NCBI RefSeq assembly: GCF_027579695.1
Contig: NC_083587.1
Span: forward strand, 7,628,001 to 7,692,000
Direction: 5' to 3'
DNA from: Neoarius graeffei
Lineage: Eukaryota > Chordata > Actinopteri > Siluriformes > Ariidae
Length of the DNA: 64,000 bases
Part shown: piece after piece, positions 1 to 11,900 of the stretch
How positions within the stretch are numbered: the first letter of the stretch is position 1
How the letters are laid out: each line of letters starts with the position of its first letter
Made by a program: the position numbers and the translations under genes
Notes under the pieces: model-generated
Told to the model about the DNA's origin: nothing
Databases searched by the model: none
Seen by the model: the letters and a program-made list of their open reading frames with translations, nothing else

Positions 1-541
1 CGCCTATCCCAGCCCAACCCAAAAGCCAGTATCTCACTGGGCTGCGACAAATTGCGAACGTCATGCGCGAGAGAGTTTCAAAAGTGTCTTGAAACATTCG
101 CAGGGCTTCTCAATTTCCTCGCATGAGTCGCAAAGTGTCTCTCCTTCATCGCTGATATTTTGAACATGTTCAAAAAATTAGTGTGACAAAATTTCTCTCA
201 AAATAGCCGCAAATGCATCGTTGGTGTCGCAAGGCTGTCACGAACATAGACATAGACGCCGCATTGAGCTGGTGGCCCCGTTGCTGGGATACGTCAGAGT
301 GTCCGCCATATTGGATGTGGCAAATCTTCCCTGTAAACCAATGCAAGTAAATGGACTGAACTTCATAAAGCCCCTTTCGACAATAATATTTAACTTGATG
401 TCTTTTATTCACCCATTAAGACACACACGCATATATTTGGGAAACAAATAGGCATCAAAACAACACATATAACTTTTAATGTGATGGTTATAAATAGTGT
501 GCGAAATACCCTGTACACTGCAAACTAGCGACAGATACGCA
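1..541. other. Non-coding flank, probable old repeat DNA
   Basis: No supported gene. The short open frames on both strands show no recognisable domain and overlap each other. A block in the middle, with a motif close to CCATATTGGATGTG, also occurs inverted just before the satellite array, so at least part of this stretch is dispersed repeat. Confidence 0.5.
236..345 (+). repeat. Short dispersed repeat, copy 1
   Basis: Shares, in the same order, a 'catagacatagacgc' block, a TACGTCA block and CCATATTGGATGTG with the reverse complement of 3180-3302. Similarity was judged by eye and is partial. Probably an old MITE-like repeat; no ends or target duplication could be defined. Confidence 0.35.
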
Positions 542-662
542 ATTGAGGTATTTCACTCACGTGACCAAGTCATGTGATGCTGCCATTTTGGACGGCACGG
601 CTCGAATCAGTTTGAATGCGAGGAAGGCGACAAACGAAAAACATAAAAGAAAAAGGAGCGAG

Positions 663-1010
663 ATGCAGAAAACACCTTCACTATCCAGTGATGTAGGGCA
701 TTTACAGGGCGAGCAGAGGGAGAGGTATTTGCAAAAATTGAGGTTAGCAGGCTTAGAGAACGATGTTTACCCGCTTCCACCAGGATTGTTCACTGACGTA
801 CGGAAGTACACGAAGCCCTCATCTTTACCTGACTTCGGCCCACAGGATCTGTACACCTATGTCGTTAAAAACCCATCGCCATACACAGGTATTGATCTGA
901 AAGCGTATAAGAGTTTGGATGCCTACAAATATTTTGTGTCAGGCTGGGTAACATGCCTACATCAGTGGGTCGTCCCTGGAGCCGGTGGTCGCCATCTGAT
1001 TACAGCTAAG
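663..1010 (+). pseudogene. First exon of a SWIM/YqaJ-like family gene, carried inside the element
   Basis: This open exon encodes about 116 residues from the first in-frame ATG and ends exactly at an AAG/GTTTGT splice donor; the frame then runs into intron-like sequence. Visible features are a basic start, a coiled segment around GEQRERYLQKLRLAG, and the block LKAYKSLDAYKYFVSGWV near the end. I recognise that block from fish and invertebrate proteins that continue into a SWIM zinc finger and a YqaJ-type nuclease; neither downstream domain is present here. The frame is also open upstream through the element's end. The copy at 52985-53332 has the same 348-bp length, so the exon moves with the element. 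Whether it was captured from a host gene or is the 5' exon of a large transposon gene cannot be settled here. Confidence 0.55.
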
Positions 1011-1201
1011 GTTTGTTCACATTTTCATTTACTTTCGGTCCTCAGGATAAACAAAATGTTATTAAATGTCATTGAAATAACTTCTTAGTCTGTTGAGACA
1101 TGGCCCGTTATAAATTTGCTGTTACCAGGCAATGACCAAGAACTGTATTATTAGGGTCGGTGTCTGTGTTGTTGCAGTGTACTAGCAGCTAGCTGTTAGC
1201 A

Positions 1202-1882
1202 CTAGCTAATGTCAACAACATCGTAGCTAGTATGTTACTGTAGCAATATTTACGTTCAGTCATTTGGATGACTGTTAAAACCTTTCAGTCTCAAGTTTTT
1301 CCTTTACTGGATTTACTAGTTTACTGAGCTAGCGCGCTCGGCCAAACCGGGAGCCATCGCGCGCTCTCCGGCCGAGCCGGGAGCCATCGCGCGCTCTCCG
1401 GCCGAGCCGGGAGCCATCGCGCGCTCTCCGGCCGGGCCGGGAGCCATCGCGCGCTCTCCGGCCGGGCCGGGAGCCATCGCGCGCTCTCCGGCCGGGCCGG
1501 GAGCCATCGCGCGCTCTCCGGCCGGGCCGGGAGCCATCGCGCGCTCTCCGGCCGGGCCGGGAGCCATCGCGCGCTCTCCGGCCGGGCCGGGAGCCATCGC
1601 GCGCTCTCCGGCCGGGCCGGGAGCCATCGCGCGCTCTCCGGCCGGGCCGGGAGCCATCGCGCGCTCTCCGGCCGGGCCGGGAGCCATCGCGCGCTCTCCG
1701 GCCGGGCCGGGAGCCATCGCGCGCTCTCCGGCCGGGCCGGGAGCCATCGCGCGCTAGCTCAGTAAACTAGTAAATCCAGTAAAGGAAAAACTTGAGACTG
1801 AAAGGTTTTAACAGTCATCCAAATGACTGAACGTAAATATTGCTACAGTAACATACTAGCTACTGTTGTTGACATTAGCTAG
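1202..1882. repeat. Long inverted repeat (hairpin) with a minisatellite loop
   Basis: The arms are about 134 bp each and near perfect; for example CTTTCAGTCTCAAGTTTTTC on the left returns as its reverse complement on the right. The loop holds the 30-bp minisatellite. The same arms, with a different centre, form the palindrome at 52296-52795. Confidence 0.9.
1331..1755. repeat. 30-bp GC-rich minisatellite, about 14 copies
   Basis: Tandem units contain GGGAGCCATCGCGCGCTCTC. The central units are identical and the left-edge units differ by a base or two, as expected from recent expansion. It sits exactly in the hairpin loop. The long minus-strand open frame over it (MAPGPAGERA repeated) exists only because the 30-bp unit has no stop in that frame; I do not call it a gene. 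Confidence 0.95.
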
Positions 1883-1949
1883 CTTGCCGTCCAAAATGGT
1901 GGACACCGGGGCGTCACGTGACCCTGTGACGTCAGGTGAAATACCTCAA

Positions 1950-2657
1950 TAGATAGCTCAGGTAAGCTAATCAGTCAGCATACCGTAGCAAGCTACCAAA
2001 ACCTGAGGCCTAAATAACCAACCTACAAGACTGAATATGATAAATGATGGAAATAGTGGAAAAACTGGAAATAGTGAATGAAAATAAAAATGTACTGTTT
2101 TATTTATTGAGTCACCACACAGACGTACTCTCGTTGAATAAAGTGAGCTGAATGACCGCCAAACTGAGTTCGGCCAGGTTCTAACGTCATACCAAAACAA
2201 AATACATCACTGATTCCTTCACATTCAGAAAGGTTAAAAACCTTCATCATACGTTCAAAAACGTTCATCATAGTGTGGCACTGTATTATCTAATTCTCAT
2301 TGCTTATAACTATACACCTACCCGGTGGAGATGAGCTGGGAAACTGAAGACTGAAGGAACAGCTCCCTCTCTGATCCTGACTGTCTGACCTGTCCTGTCA
2401 AAATCCTCCATTCTGAAGTGTTCACTGCAGAGCATGGATGACGGAGTAGCAGAAAACCCTTCCCGTCGCACAGCTGTCTCCCACTGCTTTTTTCATGTCT
2501 TTAGTTTTGGGAAACCTACATAGTATGTGAAAAGTTAGCTAAGCAACTAACAACAATCAGCATAGTTATGAAGGAAATACTTCATTGTTTGGAGACAGGT
2601 TTCACCGAGCAGCTATTATGCGCGAGACTTCATATTAGCCACAAAGTCAGAAAAATC
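1950..2657. other. Non-coding stretch without recognised features
   Basis: AT-rich sequence with no supported gene. The last 17 bases, acaaagtcagaaaaatc, are the target duplication of the SINE that follows. Confidence 0.5.
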
Positions 2658-3008
2658 ACACACACACATCACATTATCTCTAGCCGCTTTATCCTTCTAC
2701 AGGGTCGCAGGCAAGCTGGAGCCTATCCCAGCTGACTACGGGCGAAAGGCGGGGTACACCCTGGACAAGTCACCAGGTCATCACAGGGCTGACACATAGA
2801 CACAGACAACCATTCACACCTACGGTCAATTTAGAGTCACCAGTTAACCTAACCTGCATGTCTTTGGACTGTGGAGGAAACCGGAGGAAACCCACGCGGA
2901 CAACATGCAAACTCCGCACAGAAAGGCCCTCGCCGGCCCCGGGGCTCGAACCCAGGACCTTCTTGCTGTGAGGCGACAGCGCTAACCACTACACCACCGT
3001 ACCGCCCT
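2658..3008 (-). mobile_element. tRNA-derived SINE, copy 1
   Basis: Read on the minus strand it starts with a tRNA-like head: an A box close to TGGTGTAGTGG and a B box GGGTTCGAGCCCC, followed by a conserved body and a simple-sequence tail (ATGTGTGTG-like). A perfect 17-bp target duplication, acaaagtcagaaaaatc, lies on both sides, showing LINE-driven insertion. Two more copies lie at 51189-51568 and 62426-62793. Confidence 0.9.
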
Positions 3009-3179
3009 ACAAAGTCAGAAAAATCTGTTGGTAAAATTACGTTATAATGAGCAAATACAATGAAAAGTATTTTTCAGGTCTCACCGGTGAAAGGTAATCC
3101 CATGTGATCTCGTTTGGACGGTAAACCTGTTGGTACAGTTAAACGCAGCACATGAATGAGGCATCTTTATTCTCGGCTA

Positions 3180-3302
3180 CTGTATAGACGCTATACCAGA
3201 GACGGTTGAAGAATCTCCACTTCGGCACATCCAATATGGCAGCGAGGATGACGTATGATTCTATGCAGAAGGCAGCGTCTATGTTTATATGTCTATGATA
3301 AA
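3180..3302 (-). repeat. Short dispersed repeat, copy 2
   Basis: Inverted, diverged partner of the repeat at 236-345; the shared blocks are CCATATTGGATGTG, ACGTCA and ATAGACG. It abuts the first satellite units. Confidence 0.35.
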
Positions 3303-6300
3303 GCTGACATGAATCACTTGATGCAGCTATAAAGCTAACATGAATCACTTGATGCAGCTATAAAGCTAACATGAATCACCTTGTGCAGTTATAAATCTAA
3401 CATGAATCACTTTGGGCAGCAATAAAGCTAACATGAATCACTTTATGCAGGTATAAAGCTAACATGAATCACTTTATGCAGCTATAAATCTAACATGAAT
3501 CACTTTGTGCAGCTGTAAAGCTAACATGAATCACTTTGTGCAGCTGTGAAGCTAACATGATTCACTTTGTGCAGCTGTAAAGCTAACATGAATCACTTTG
3601 TGCAGCTGAGAAGCTAACATGAATCACTTTATGCAGCTATAAAGCGATCATGAATTACTTTGTGCAGCTATAAAGCTAACATGAATCATTTTGTGCAGAT
3701 ATAAATCTAACATGAATCACTTTGGGCAGCAATAAAGCTAACATGAATCACATTGTGCAGCTGTAACGCTAACGTATCACTTTGTGCAGGTGTAAAGCGA
3801 ACATGAATCACTTTGTGCAGCTTTAAAGCTAACATGAATCACTTGGTGCATCTATAAAGCTAACATATCACTTTGTGCAGCTGGAATGCTAACACGAATC
3901 ACTTTGTGCAGCTATCAAGCGAACATGAATCACTTTATGCAGCCATAAAGCGAACATGAATCACTTTGTGCAGATGTAAAGCTAACATGAATCATTTTGT
4001 GCAGCTGTAAAGCTAACATGAATCACTTTGTGCAGATATAAATATAACATGAATCACTTTGGGCAGCAATAAAGCTAACATGAATCACTTTGTGCAGCTG
4101 TAAAGCTAACATGAATCACTTTATGCAGCTATAAAGCGAACATGAATTACTTTTGCAGCTATAAAGCGAACATGAATCACTTTGTGCAGATGTAAAGCTA
4201 ACATGTATCACTTTGTGCAGGGGGTAAAGCTAAAATGAATTACTTTGTGCAGCTATAAAGCTAACATGAATCAGTTTGTGCAGCTGTAAAGCTAACATGA
4301 ATCACTTTGTGCAGCTATAAAGCGAACATGAATCACTTTGTGCAGCTGTAAAGCTAACATGAATCATTTTGTGCAGCTGTAAAGCTAACATGAATCACTT
4401 TGTGCAGCTGTAAAGCCTACATGAATCACTTTGTGCAGCTGTAAAGCTAACATGAATCAGTTTGTGCAGCTGTAAAGTTAACATGAATCAATTTGTGCAC
4501 CTGTAAAGCTAAGATGAATCAGTTTGTGCAGCTGTAAAGCTAACATGAATCACTTTATACAGCTATAAAGCGAACATGAATTACTTTGTGCAGCTAGAAA
4601 GCTAACATTAATCACTTTGTGCAACTATAAATCTAACATGAATCACTTTTTGCAGCTGTAAAGCTAAAATGAATCACTTTGTGCAGCTGAAAAGCTAACA
4701 TGAATCCCTTTATGCAGCTATAAAGCTAACATGAATTACTTTGTGCAGCTATAAAGCTAACATGAATCACTTTGTGCAGCTGTAAAGCTAACATGAATCA
4801 CTTTATGCAGCTGTAAAGCTAACATGAATCACTTTATGCAGCTGTAAAGCTAACATGAATTACTTTGTGCAGCTATAAAGCTAACATGAATCACTTTGTG
4901 CAGCTATAAAACTAACATGAATTACTTTGTGCAGCTATAAAGCTAACATGAATCACTTTGTGCAGCTGTAAAGCTAACATGAATCACTTTATGCAGCTGT
5001 AAAGCTAACATGAATCACTTTATGCAGCTATAAAGCGATCATGAATTACTTTGTGCAGCTATAAAGCTAACATGAATCACTTTGTGCAGATATAAATATA
5101 ACATGAATCACTTTGGGCAGCAATAAAGCTAACATGAATCACTTTATGCAGCTATAAAGCTAACATGAATCACTTTGTGCAGCTGTAAAGCTAAAATGAA
5201 TCACTTTGTGCAGCTATAAAGCTAACATGAATCACTTTGTGCAGCTGTAAAGCTAACATGAATCACTTTATGCAGCTGTAAAGCTAACATGAATCACTTT
5301 ATGCAACTATAAAACTAACATGAATTACTTTGTGCAGCTATTAAAGCTAACATGAATCACTTTGTGCAGCTGTAAAACTAACATGTATCACTTTGTGCAG
5401 GTGTAAAGCTAACATGAATCAGTTTGTGCAGCTGTAAAGCGAACATGAATTACTTTGTGCAACTATAAATCTAACATGAATTACTTTGTGCAGCTGTAAA
5501 GCTAAAAGGAATCACTGTGCAGCTGTAAAGCTAACATGAATCACTTTATGCAGCTATAAAGCTAACATGAATCACTTTGTGCAGCTGTAAAACTAACATG
5601 TATCACTTTGTGCAGGTGTAAAGCTAACATGAATCAGTTTGTGCAGCTGTAAAGCTAATATAAATCACTTTATGTAGCTATAAAGCTAACATGAATTACT
5701 TTGTGCAGCTGTAAAGCTAACATGAATCACTTTGTGCAGCTGTAAAGCTAAAATGAATCACTTTGTGCAGCTGTAAAGCTAACATGAATCACTTTATGCA
5801 GCTATAAAGCTAACATGAATTGTTTTGTGCAGCTTTGAAGCTAACATGAATCACTTTGTGAAGCTGTAAAGCTAACATGAATCACTTTATGCAGCTATAA
5901 AGCCAACATGAATCACTTTATGCAGCTATAAAGTTAAAATGAATGACTTTGTACAGCTGTAAAGCTAACATGAATCACTTTATACACCTGTAAAGCTAAC
6001 ATGAATCACTTTGTGCAGCTGTAAAGCCTACATGAATCACTTTGTGCAGCTGTAAAGCTAACATGAATCAGTTTGTGCAGCTGTAAAGTTAACATGAATC
6101 AATTTGTGCACCTGTAAAGCTAAGATGAATCAGTTTGTGCAGCTGTAAAGCTAACATGAATCACTTTATACACCTGTAAAGCGAACATGAATTACTTTGT
6201 GCAGCTAGAAAGCTAACATTAATCACTTTGTGCAACTATAAATCTAACATGAATCACTTTTTGCAGCTGTAAAGCTAAAATGAATCACTTTGTGCAGCTG

Positions 6301-6446
6301 AAAAGCTAACATGAATCCCTTTATGCAGCTATAAAGCTAACATGAATTACTTTGTGCAGCTATAAAGCTAACATGAATCACTTTGTGCAGCTGTAAAGCT
6401 AACATGAATCACTTTATTCAGCTATAAAGTAAACATGAATCACTTT

Positions 6447-6501
6447 CATGTTAGCTTTATAGCTGCACAAAGTGATTCATGTTAGCTTTATAGCTGCACA
6501 A
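6447..6501 (-). repeat. Two satellite units in inverted orientation, first occurrence
   Basis: Inside the otherwise head-to-tail array, about 55 bp read as the reverse complement (TTAGCTTTATAGCTGCACAA). The same inverted segment with the same flanks recurs about 2,477 bp downstream, so the inversion came before a block duplication. Confidence 0.9.
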
Positions 6502-8923
6502 TCACTTTGTGCAGCTGTAAAGCTAACATGTATCACTTTATACAGCTGTAAAGCCAACATGAATCACTTTGTGCAACTATAAACTTAACATGAATCACTT
6601 TATTCAGCTATAAAGTGAACATGAATCACTTTGTGCAGCTATAAAGCTAACATTAATCACTTTGTGCAGCTATAAAGCTAACATGAATCATTTTGTGCAG
6701 ATATAAATCTAACATGAATCACTTTGGGCAGCAATAAAGCTAACATGAATCACATTGTGCAGCTGTAACGCTAACATGTATCACTTTGTGCAGGTGTAAA
6801 GCGAACATGAATCACTTTGTGCAGCTTTAAAGCTAACATGAATCACTTTGTGCATCTATAAAGCTAACATATCACTTTGTGCAGCTGGAATGCTAGCACG
6901 AATCACTTTGTGCAGCTATCAAGCGAACATGAATCACTTTATGCAGCCATAAAGCGAACATGAATCACTTTGTGCAGATGTAAAGCTAACATGAATCATT
7001 TTGTGCAGCTGTAAAGCTAACATGAATCACTTTGTGCAGATATAAATATAACATGAATCACTTTGGGCAGCAATAAAGCTAACATGAATCACTTTGTGCA
7101 GCTGTAAAGCTAACATGAATCACTTTATGCAGCTATAAAGCGAACATGAATTACTTTTGCAGCTATAAAGCGAACATGAATCACTTTGTGCAGATGTAAA
7201 GCTAACATGTATCACTTTGTGCAGGGGGTAAAGCTAAAATGAATTACTTTGTGCAGCTATAAAGCTAACATGAATCAGTTTGTGCAGCTGTAAAGCTAAC
7301 ATGAATCACTTTGTGCAGCTATAAAGCGAACATGAATCACTTTGTGCAGCTGTAAAGCTAACATGAATCATTTTGTGCAGCTGTAAAGCTAACATGAATC
7401 ACTTTGTGCAGCTGTAAAGCCTACATGAATCACTTTGTGCAGCTGTAAAGCTAACATGAATCAGTTTGTGCAGCTGTAAAGTTAACATGAATCAATTTGT
7501 GCACCTGTAAAGCTAAGATGAATCAGTTTGTGCAGCTGTAAAGCTAACATGAATCACTTTATACAGCTATAAAGCGAACATGAATTACTTTGTGCAGCTA
7601 GAAAGCTAACATTAATCACTTTGTGCAACTATAAATCTAACATGAATCACTTTTTGCAGCTGTAAAGCTAAAATGAATCACTTTGTGCAGCTGAAAAGCT
7701 AACATGAATCCCTTTATGCAGCTATAAAGCTAACATGAATTACTTTGTGCAGCTATAAAGCTAACATGAATCACTTTGTGCAGCTGTAAAGCTAACATGA
7801 ATCACTTTATGCAGCTGTAAAGCTAACATGAATCACTTTATGCAACTATAAAACTAACATGAATTACTTTGTGCAGCTATAAAGCTAACATGAATCACTT
7901 TGTGCAGCTGTAAAGCTAACATGAATCACTTTATGCAGCTGTAAAGCTAACATGAATCACTTTATGCAGCTATAAAGCGATCATGAATTACTTTGTGCAG
8001 CTATAAAGCTAACATGAATCACTTTGTGCAGATATAAATATAACATGAATCACTTTGGGCAGCAATAAAGCTAACATGAATCACTTTATGCAGCTATAAA
8101 GCGAACATGAATTACTTTTGCAGCTATAAAGCTAACATGAATCACTTTGTGCAGTTATAAATCTAACATGAATCACTTTGTGCAGCTGTAAAGCTAAAAT
8201 GAATCACTTTGTGCAGCTATAAAGCTAACATGAATCACTTTGTGCAGCTGTAAAGCTAACATGAATCACTTTGTGCAGGTGTAAAGCTAACATGAATCAG
8301 TTTGTGCAGCTGTAAAGCTAATATAAATCACTTTATGTAGCTATAAAGCTAACATGAATTACTTTGTGCAGCTGTAAAGCTCACATGAATCACTTTGTGC
8401 AGCTGTAAAGCTAAAATGAATCACTTTGTGCAGCTGTAAAGCTAACATGAATCACTTTATGCAGCTATAAAGCTAACATGAATTACTTTGTGCAGCTGTA
8501 AAACTAACATGTATCACTTTGTGCAGCTGTAAAGCTAACATGAATCACTTTGTGCAGCTGTAAAACTAACATGTATCACTTTGTGCAGCTGTAAAGCTAA
8601 CATGAATCACTTTATGCAGCTATAAAGCTAACATGAATTACTTTGTGCAGCTTTAAAGCTAACATGAATCACTTTGTGCAGCTGTAAAGCTAACATGAAT
8701 CACTTTGTGCAGCTGTAAAGCTAACATGAATCACTTTATGCAGCTATAAAGCCAACATGAATCACTTTATGCAGCTATAAAGTTAAAATGAATGACTCTG
8801 TACAGCTGTAAAGCTAACATGAATCACTTTATGCAGCTGTAAAGCTAACATGAATCACTTTGTGCAGCTATAAACTTAACATGAATCACTTTATTCAGCT
8901 ATAAAGTAAACATGAATCACTTT

Positions 8924-8978
8924 CATGTTCGCTTTATAGCTGCACAAAGTGATTCATGTTAGCTTTATAGCTGCACAA
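8924..8978 (-). repeat. Two satellite units in inverted orientation, second occurrence
   Basis: Near-identical duplicate of the inverted segment at 6447-6501, including the flanking TTTATTCAGCTATAAAGTAA variant. Confidence 0.9.
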
Positions 8979-11900
8979 TCACTTTGTGCAGCTGTAAAGC
9001 TAACATGAATCACTTTATGCAGCTATAAAGCGAACATGAATTACTTTTGCAGCTATAAAGCGAACATGAATCACTTTGTGCAGATGTAAAGCTAACATGT
9101 ATCACTTTGTGCAGGTGTAAAGCTAAAATGAATTACTTTGTGCAGCTATAAAGCTAACATGAATCAGTTTGTGCAGCTGTAAAGCTAACATGAATCACTT
9201 TGTGCAGCTATAAAGCGAACATGAATCACTTTGTGCAGCTGTAAAGCTAACATGAATCACTTTGTGCAGCTGTGAAGCTAACATGAATCACTTTGTGCAG
9301 CTGTAAAGCCTACATGAATCACTTTGTGCAGCTGTAAAGCTAACATGAATCAGTTTGTGAAGCTGTAAAGTTAACATGAATCAATTTGTGCACCTGTAAA
9401 GCTAACATGAATCAGTTTGTGCAGCTGTAAAGCTAACATGAATCACTTTATACAGCTATAAAGCGAACATGAATTACTTTGTGCAGCTAGAAAGCTAACA
9501 TGAATCACTTTTTGCAGCTGTAAAGCTAAAATGAATCACTTTGTGCAGCTGTAAAGCTAACATGAATCACTTTGTGCAACTATAAATCTAACATGAATCA
9601 CTTTTTGCAGCTGTAAAGCTAAAATGAATCACTTTGTGCAGCTGTAAAGCTAACATGAATCACTTTGTGCAACTATAAATCTAACATGAATCACTTTTTG
9701 CAGCTTTAAAGCTAAAATGAATCACTTTGTGCAGCTGTAAAGCTAACATGAATCCCTTTATGCAGCTATAAAGCTAACATGAATTACTTTGTGCAGCTAT
9801 AAAGCTAACATGAATCACTTTGTGCAGCTGTAAAGCTAACATGAATGACTTTGTGCAGCTGTAAAGCTAACATGAATCACTTTATGCAGCTGTAAAGCTA
9901 ACATGAATCACTTTATGCAGCTATAAAGCGATCATGAATTACTTTGTGCAGCTATAAAGCTAACATGAATCACTTTGTGCAGATATAAATATAACATGAA
10001 TCACTTTGGGCAGCAATAAAGCTAACATGAATCACTTTATGCAGCTATAAAGCGAACATGAATTACTTTTGCAGCTATAAAGCTAACATGAATCACTTTG
10101 TGCAGTTATAAATCTAACATGAATCACTTTGTGCAGCTGTAAAGCTAACATGAATCACTTTATGCAGCTATAAAGCTAACATGAATCACTTTGTGCAGCT
10201 GTAAAACTAACATGTATCACTTTGTGCAGGTGTAAAGCTAACATGAATCAATTTGTGCAGCTGTAAAGCTAACATGAATCACTTTGTGCAGCTGTAAAGC
10301 TAAAATGAATCACTTTGTGCAGCTGTAAAGCTAACATGAATCACTTTGTGCAGGTGTAAAGCTAACATGAATCAGTTTGTGCAGCTGTAAAGCTAATATA
10401 AATCACTTTATGTAGCTATAAAGCTAACATGAATTACTTTGTGCAGCTGTAAAGCTCACATGAATCACTTTGTGCAGCTGTAAAGCTAAAATGAATCACT
10501 TTGTGCAGCTGTAAAGCTAACATGAATCACTTTATGCAGCTATAAAGCTAACATGAATTACTTTGTGCAGCTGTAAAACTAACATGTATCACTTTGTGCA
10601 GCTGTAAAGCTATCATGAATCACTTTGTGCAGCTGTAAAACTAAGATGTATCACTTTGTGCAGGTGTAAAGCTAACATGAATCAGTTTGTGCAGCTGTAA
10701 AGCTAATATAAATCACTTTGTGCAGCTGTAAAGCTAACATGAATTACTTTGTGCAGCTGTTAAGCTAACATGAATCACTTTGTGCAGCTGTAAAGCTAAA
10801 ATGAATCACTTTGTGCAGCTGTAAAGCTAACATGAATCACTTTATGCAGCTATAAAGCTATCATGAATTACTTTGTGCAGCTTTAAAGCTAACATGAATC
10901 ACTTTGTGCAGCTGTAAAGCTAACATGAATCACTTTATGCAGCTATAAAGCCAACATGAATCACTTTATGCAGCTATAAAGTTAAAATGAATGACTTTGT
11001 ACAGCTGTAAAGCTAACATGAATCACTTTATGCAGCTGTAAAGCTAACATGAATCACTTTATGCAGCTATAAAGCTAACATGAATTACTTTGTGCAGCTT
11101 TAAAGCTAACATGAATCACTTTGTGCAGCTGTAAAGCTAACATGATTCACTTTATGCAGCTATAAAGCCAACATGAATCACTTTATGCAGCTATAAAGTT
11201 AAAATGAATGACTTTGTACAGCTGTAAAGCTAACATGTATCACTTTATACAGCTGTAAAGCCAACATGAATCACTTTGTGCAACTATAAAGCTAACATTA
11301 ATCACTTTGTGCAGCTATAAAGCTAACATGAATCACTTTGTTCAGCTGTAAAGCTAACATGAATCACTTCGTGCAACTATAAAGCTAACATTTATCACTT
11401 TATACAGCTATAAATCTAACATGAATCACTTTGTGCAGCTATAAAGCTAACATGAATCACTTTGTGCAACTATGAAGCTAATCTGTATCACTTTGTGCAG
11501 CTATCAAGCGAACATCAATCACTTTGTGCAGCTATCAAGCGAACATGAATCACTTTATACAGCTATGAGGTGAACATGAATCACTTTGTGCAGCTGTAAA
11601 GCTAGCATGTATCACATTGTGCAGGTGTAAAGCTAACATGAATCACTTTGTGCAGCTGTAAAGTTAACATGAATCACTTTGTGCAGCTGTAAAGCTAATA
11701 TGAATCACTTTATGCAGCTGTAAAGCTAACATGAATCACTTTGTGCAGCTGTAAAACTAACATGTATCACTTTGTGCAGGTGTAAAGCTAACATGAATCA
11801 CTTTGTGCAGCTGTAAAACTAACATGTCTCACTTTGTGCAGGTGTGAAGCTAACATGAATCACTTTGTGCAGCTATAAAGATAACATGAATCACTTTGTG

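Larger units (their letters stand above)
543..1949 (+). mobile_element. Inverted-repeat element carrying a gene exon and a palindrome, copy 1
   Basis: The two ends are inverted copies starting TTGAGGTATTTCAC, and the inner part of each end again carries CCATTTTGGACGGC. A related element lies at 52229-53452 in the opposite orientation. Next to one end is an open exon of a SWIM/YqaJ-like gene family that stops at a splice donor. Next to the other end is a long inverted repeat (arms near 1202-1337 and 1749-1882) whose loop is filled by a minisatellite. The right flank starts with TA and the left with AA; in the other copy both sides are TA, so a TA duplication is possible. There is no transposase in it, so it is non-autonomous unless the exon belongs to a larger transposon gene. 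Superfamily not recognised. Confidence 0.7.

Noticed and set aside
1316-1747. Minus-strand open frame with repeated MAPGPAGERA
   Set aside because: Pure translation of the 30-bp minisatellite; no start context, domain or flanking gene structure.
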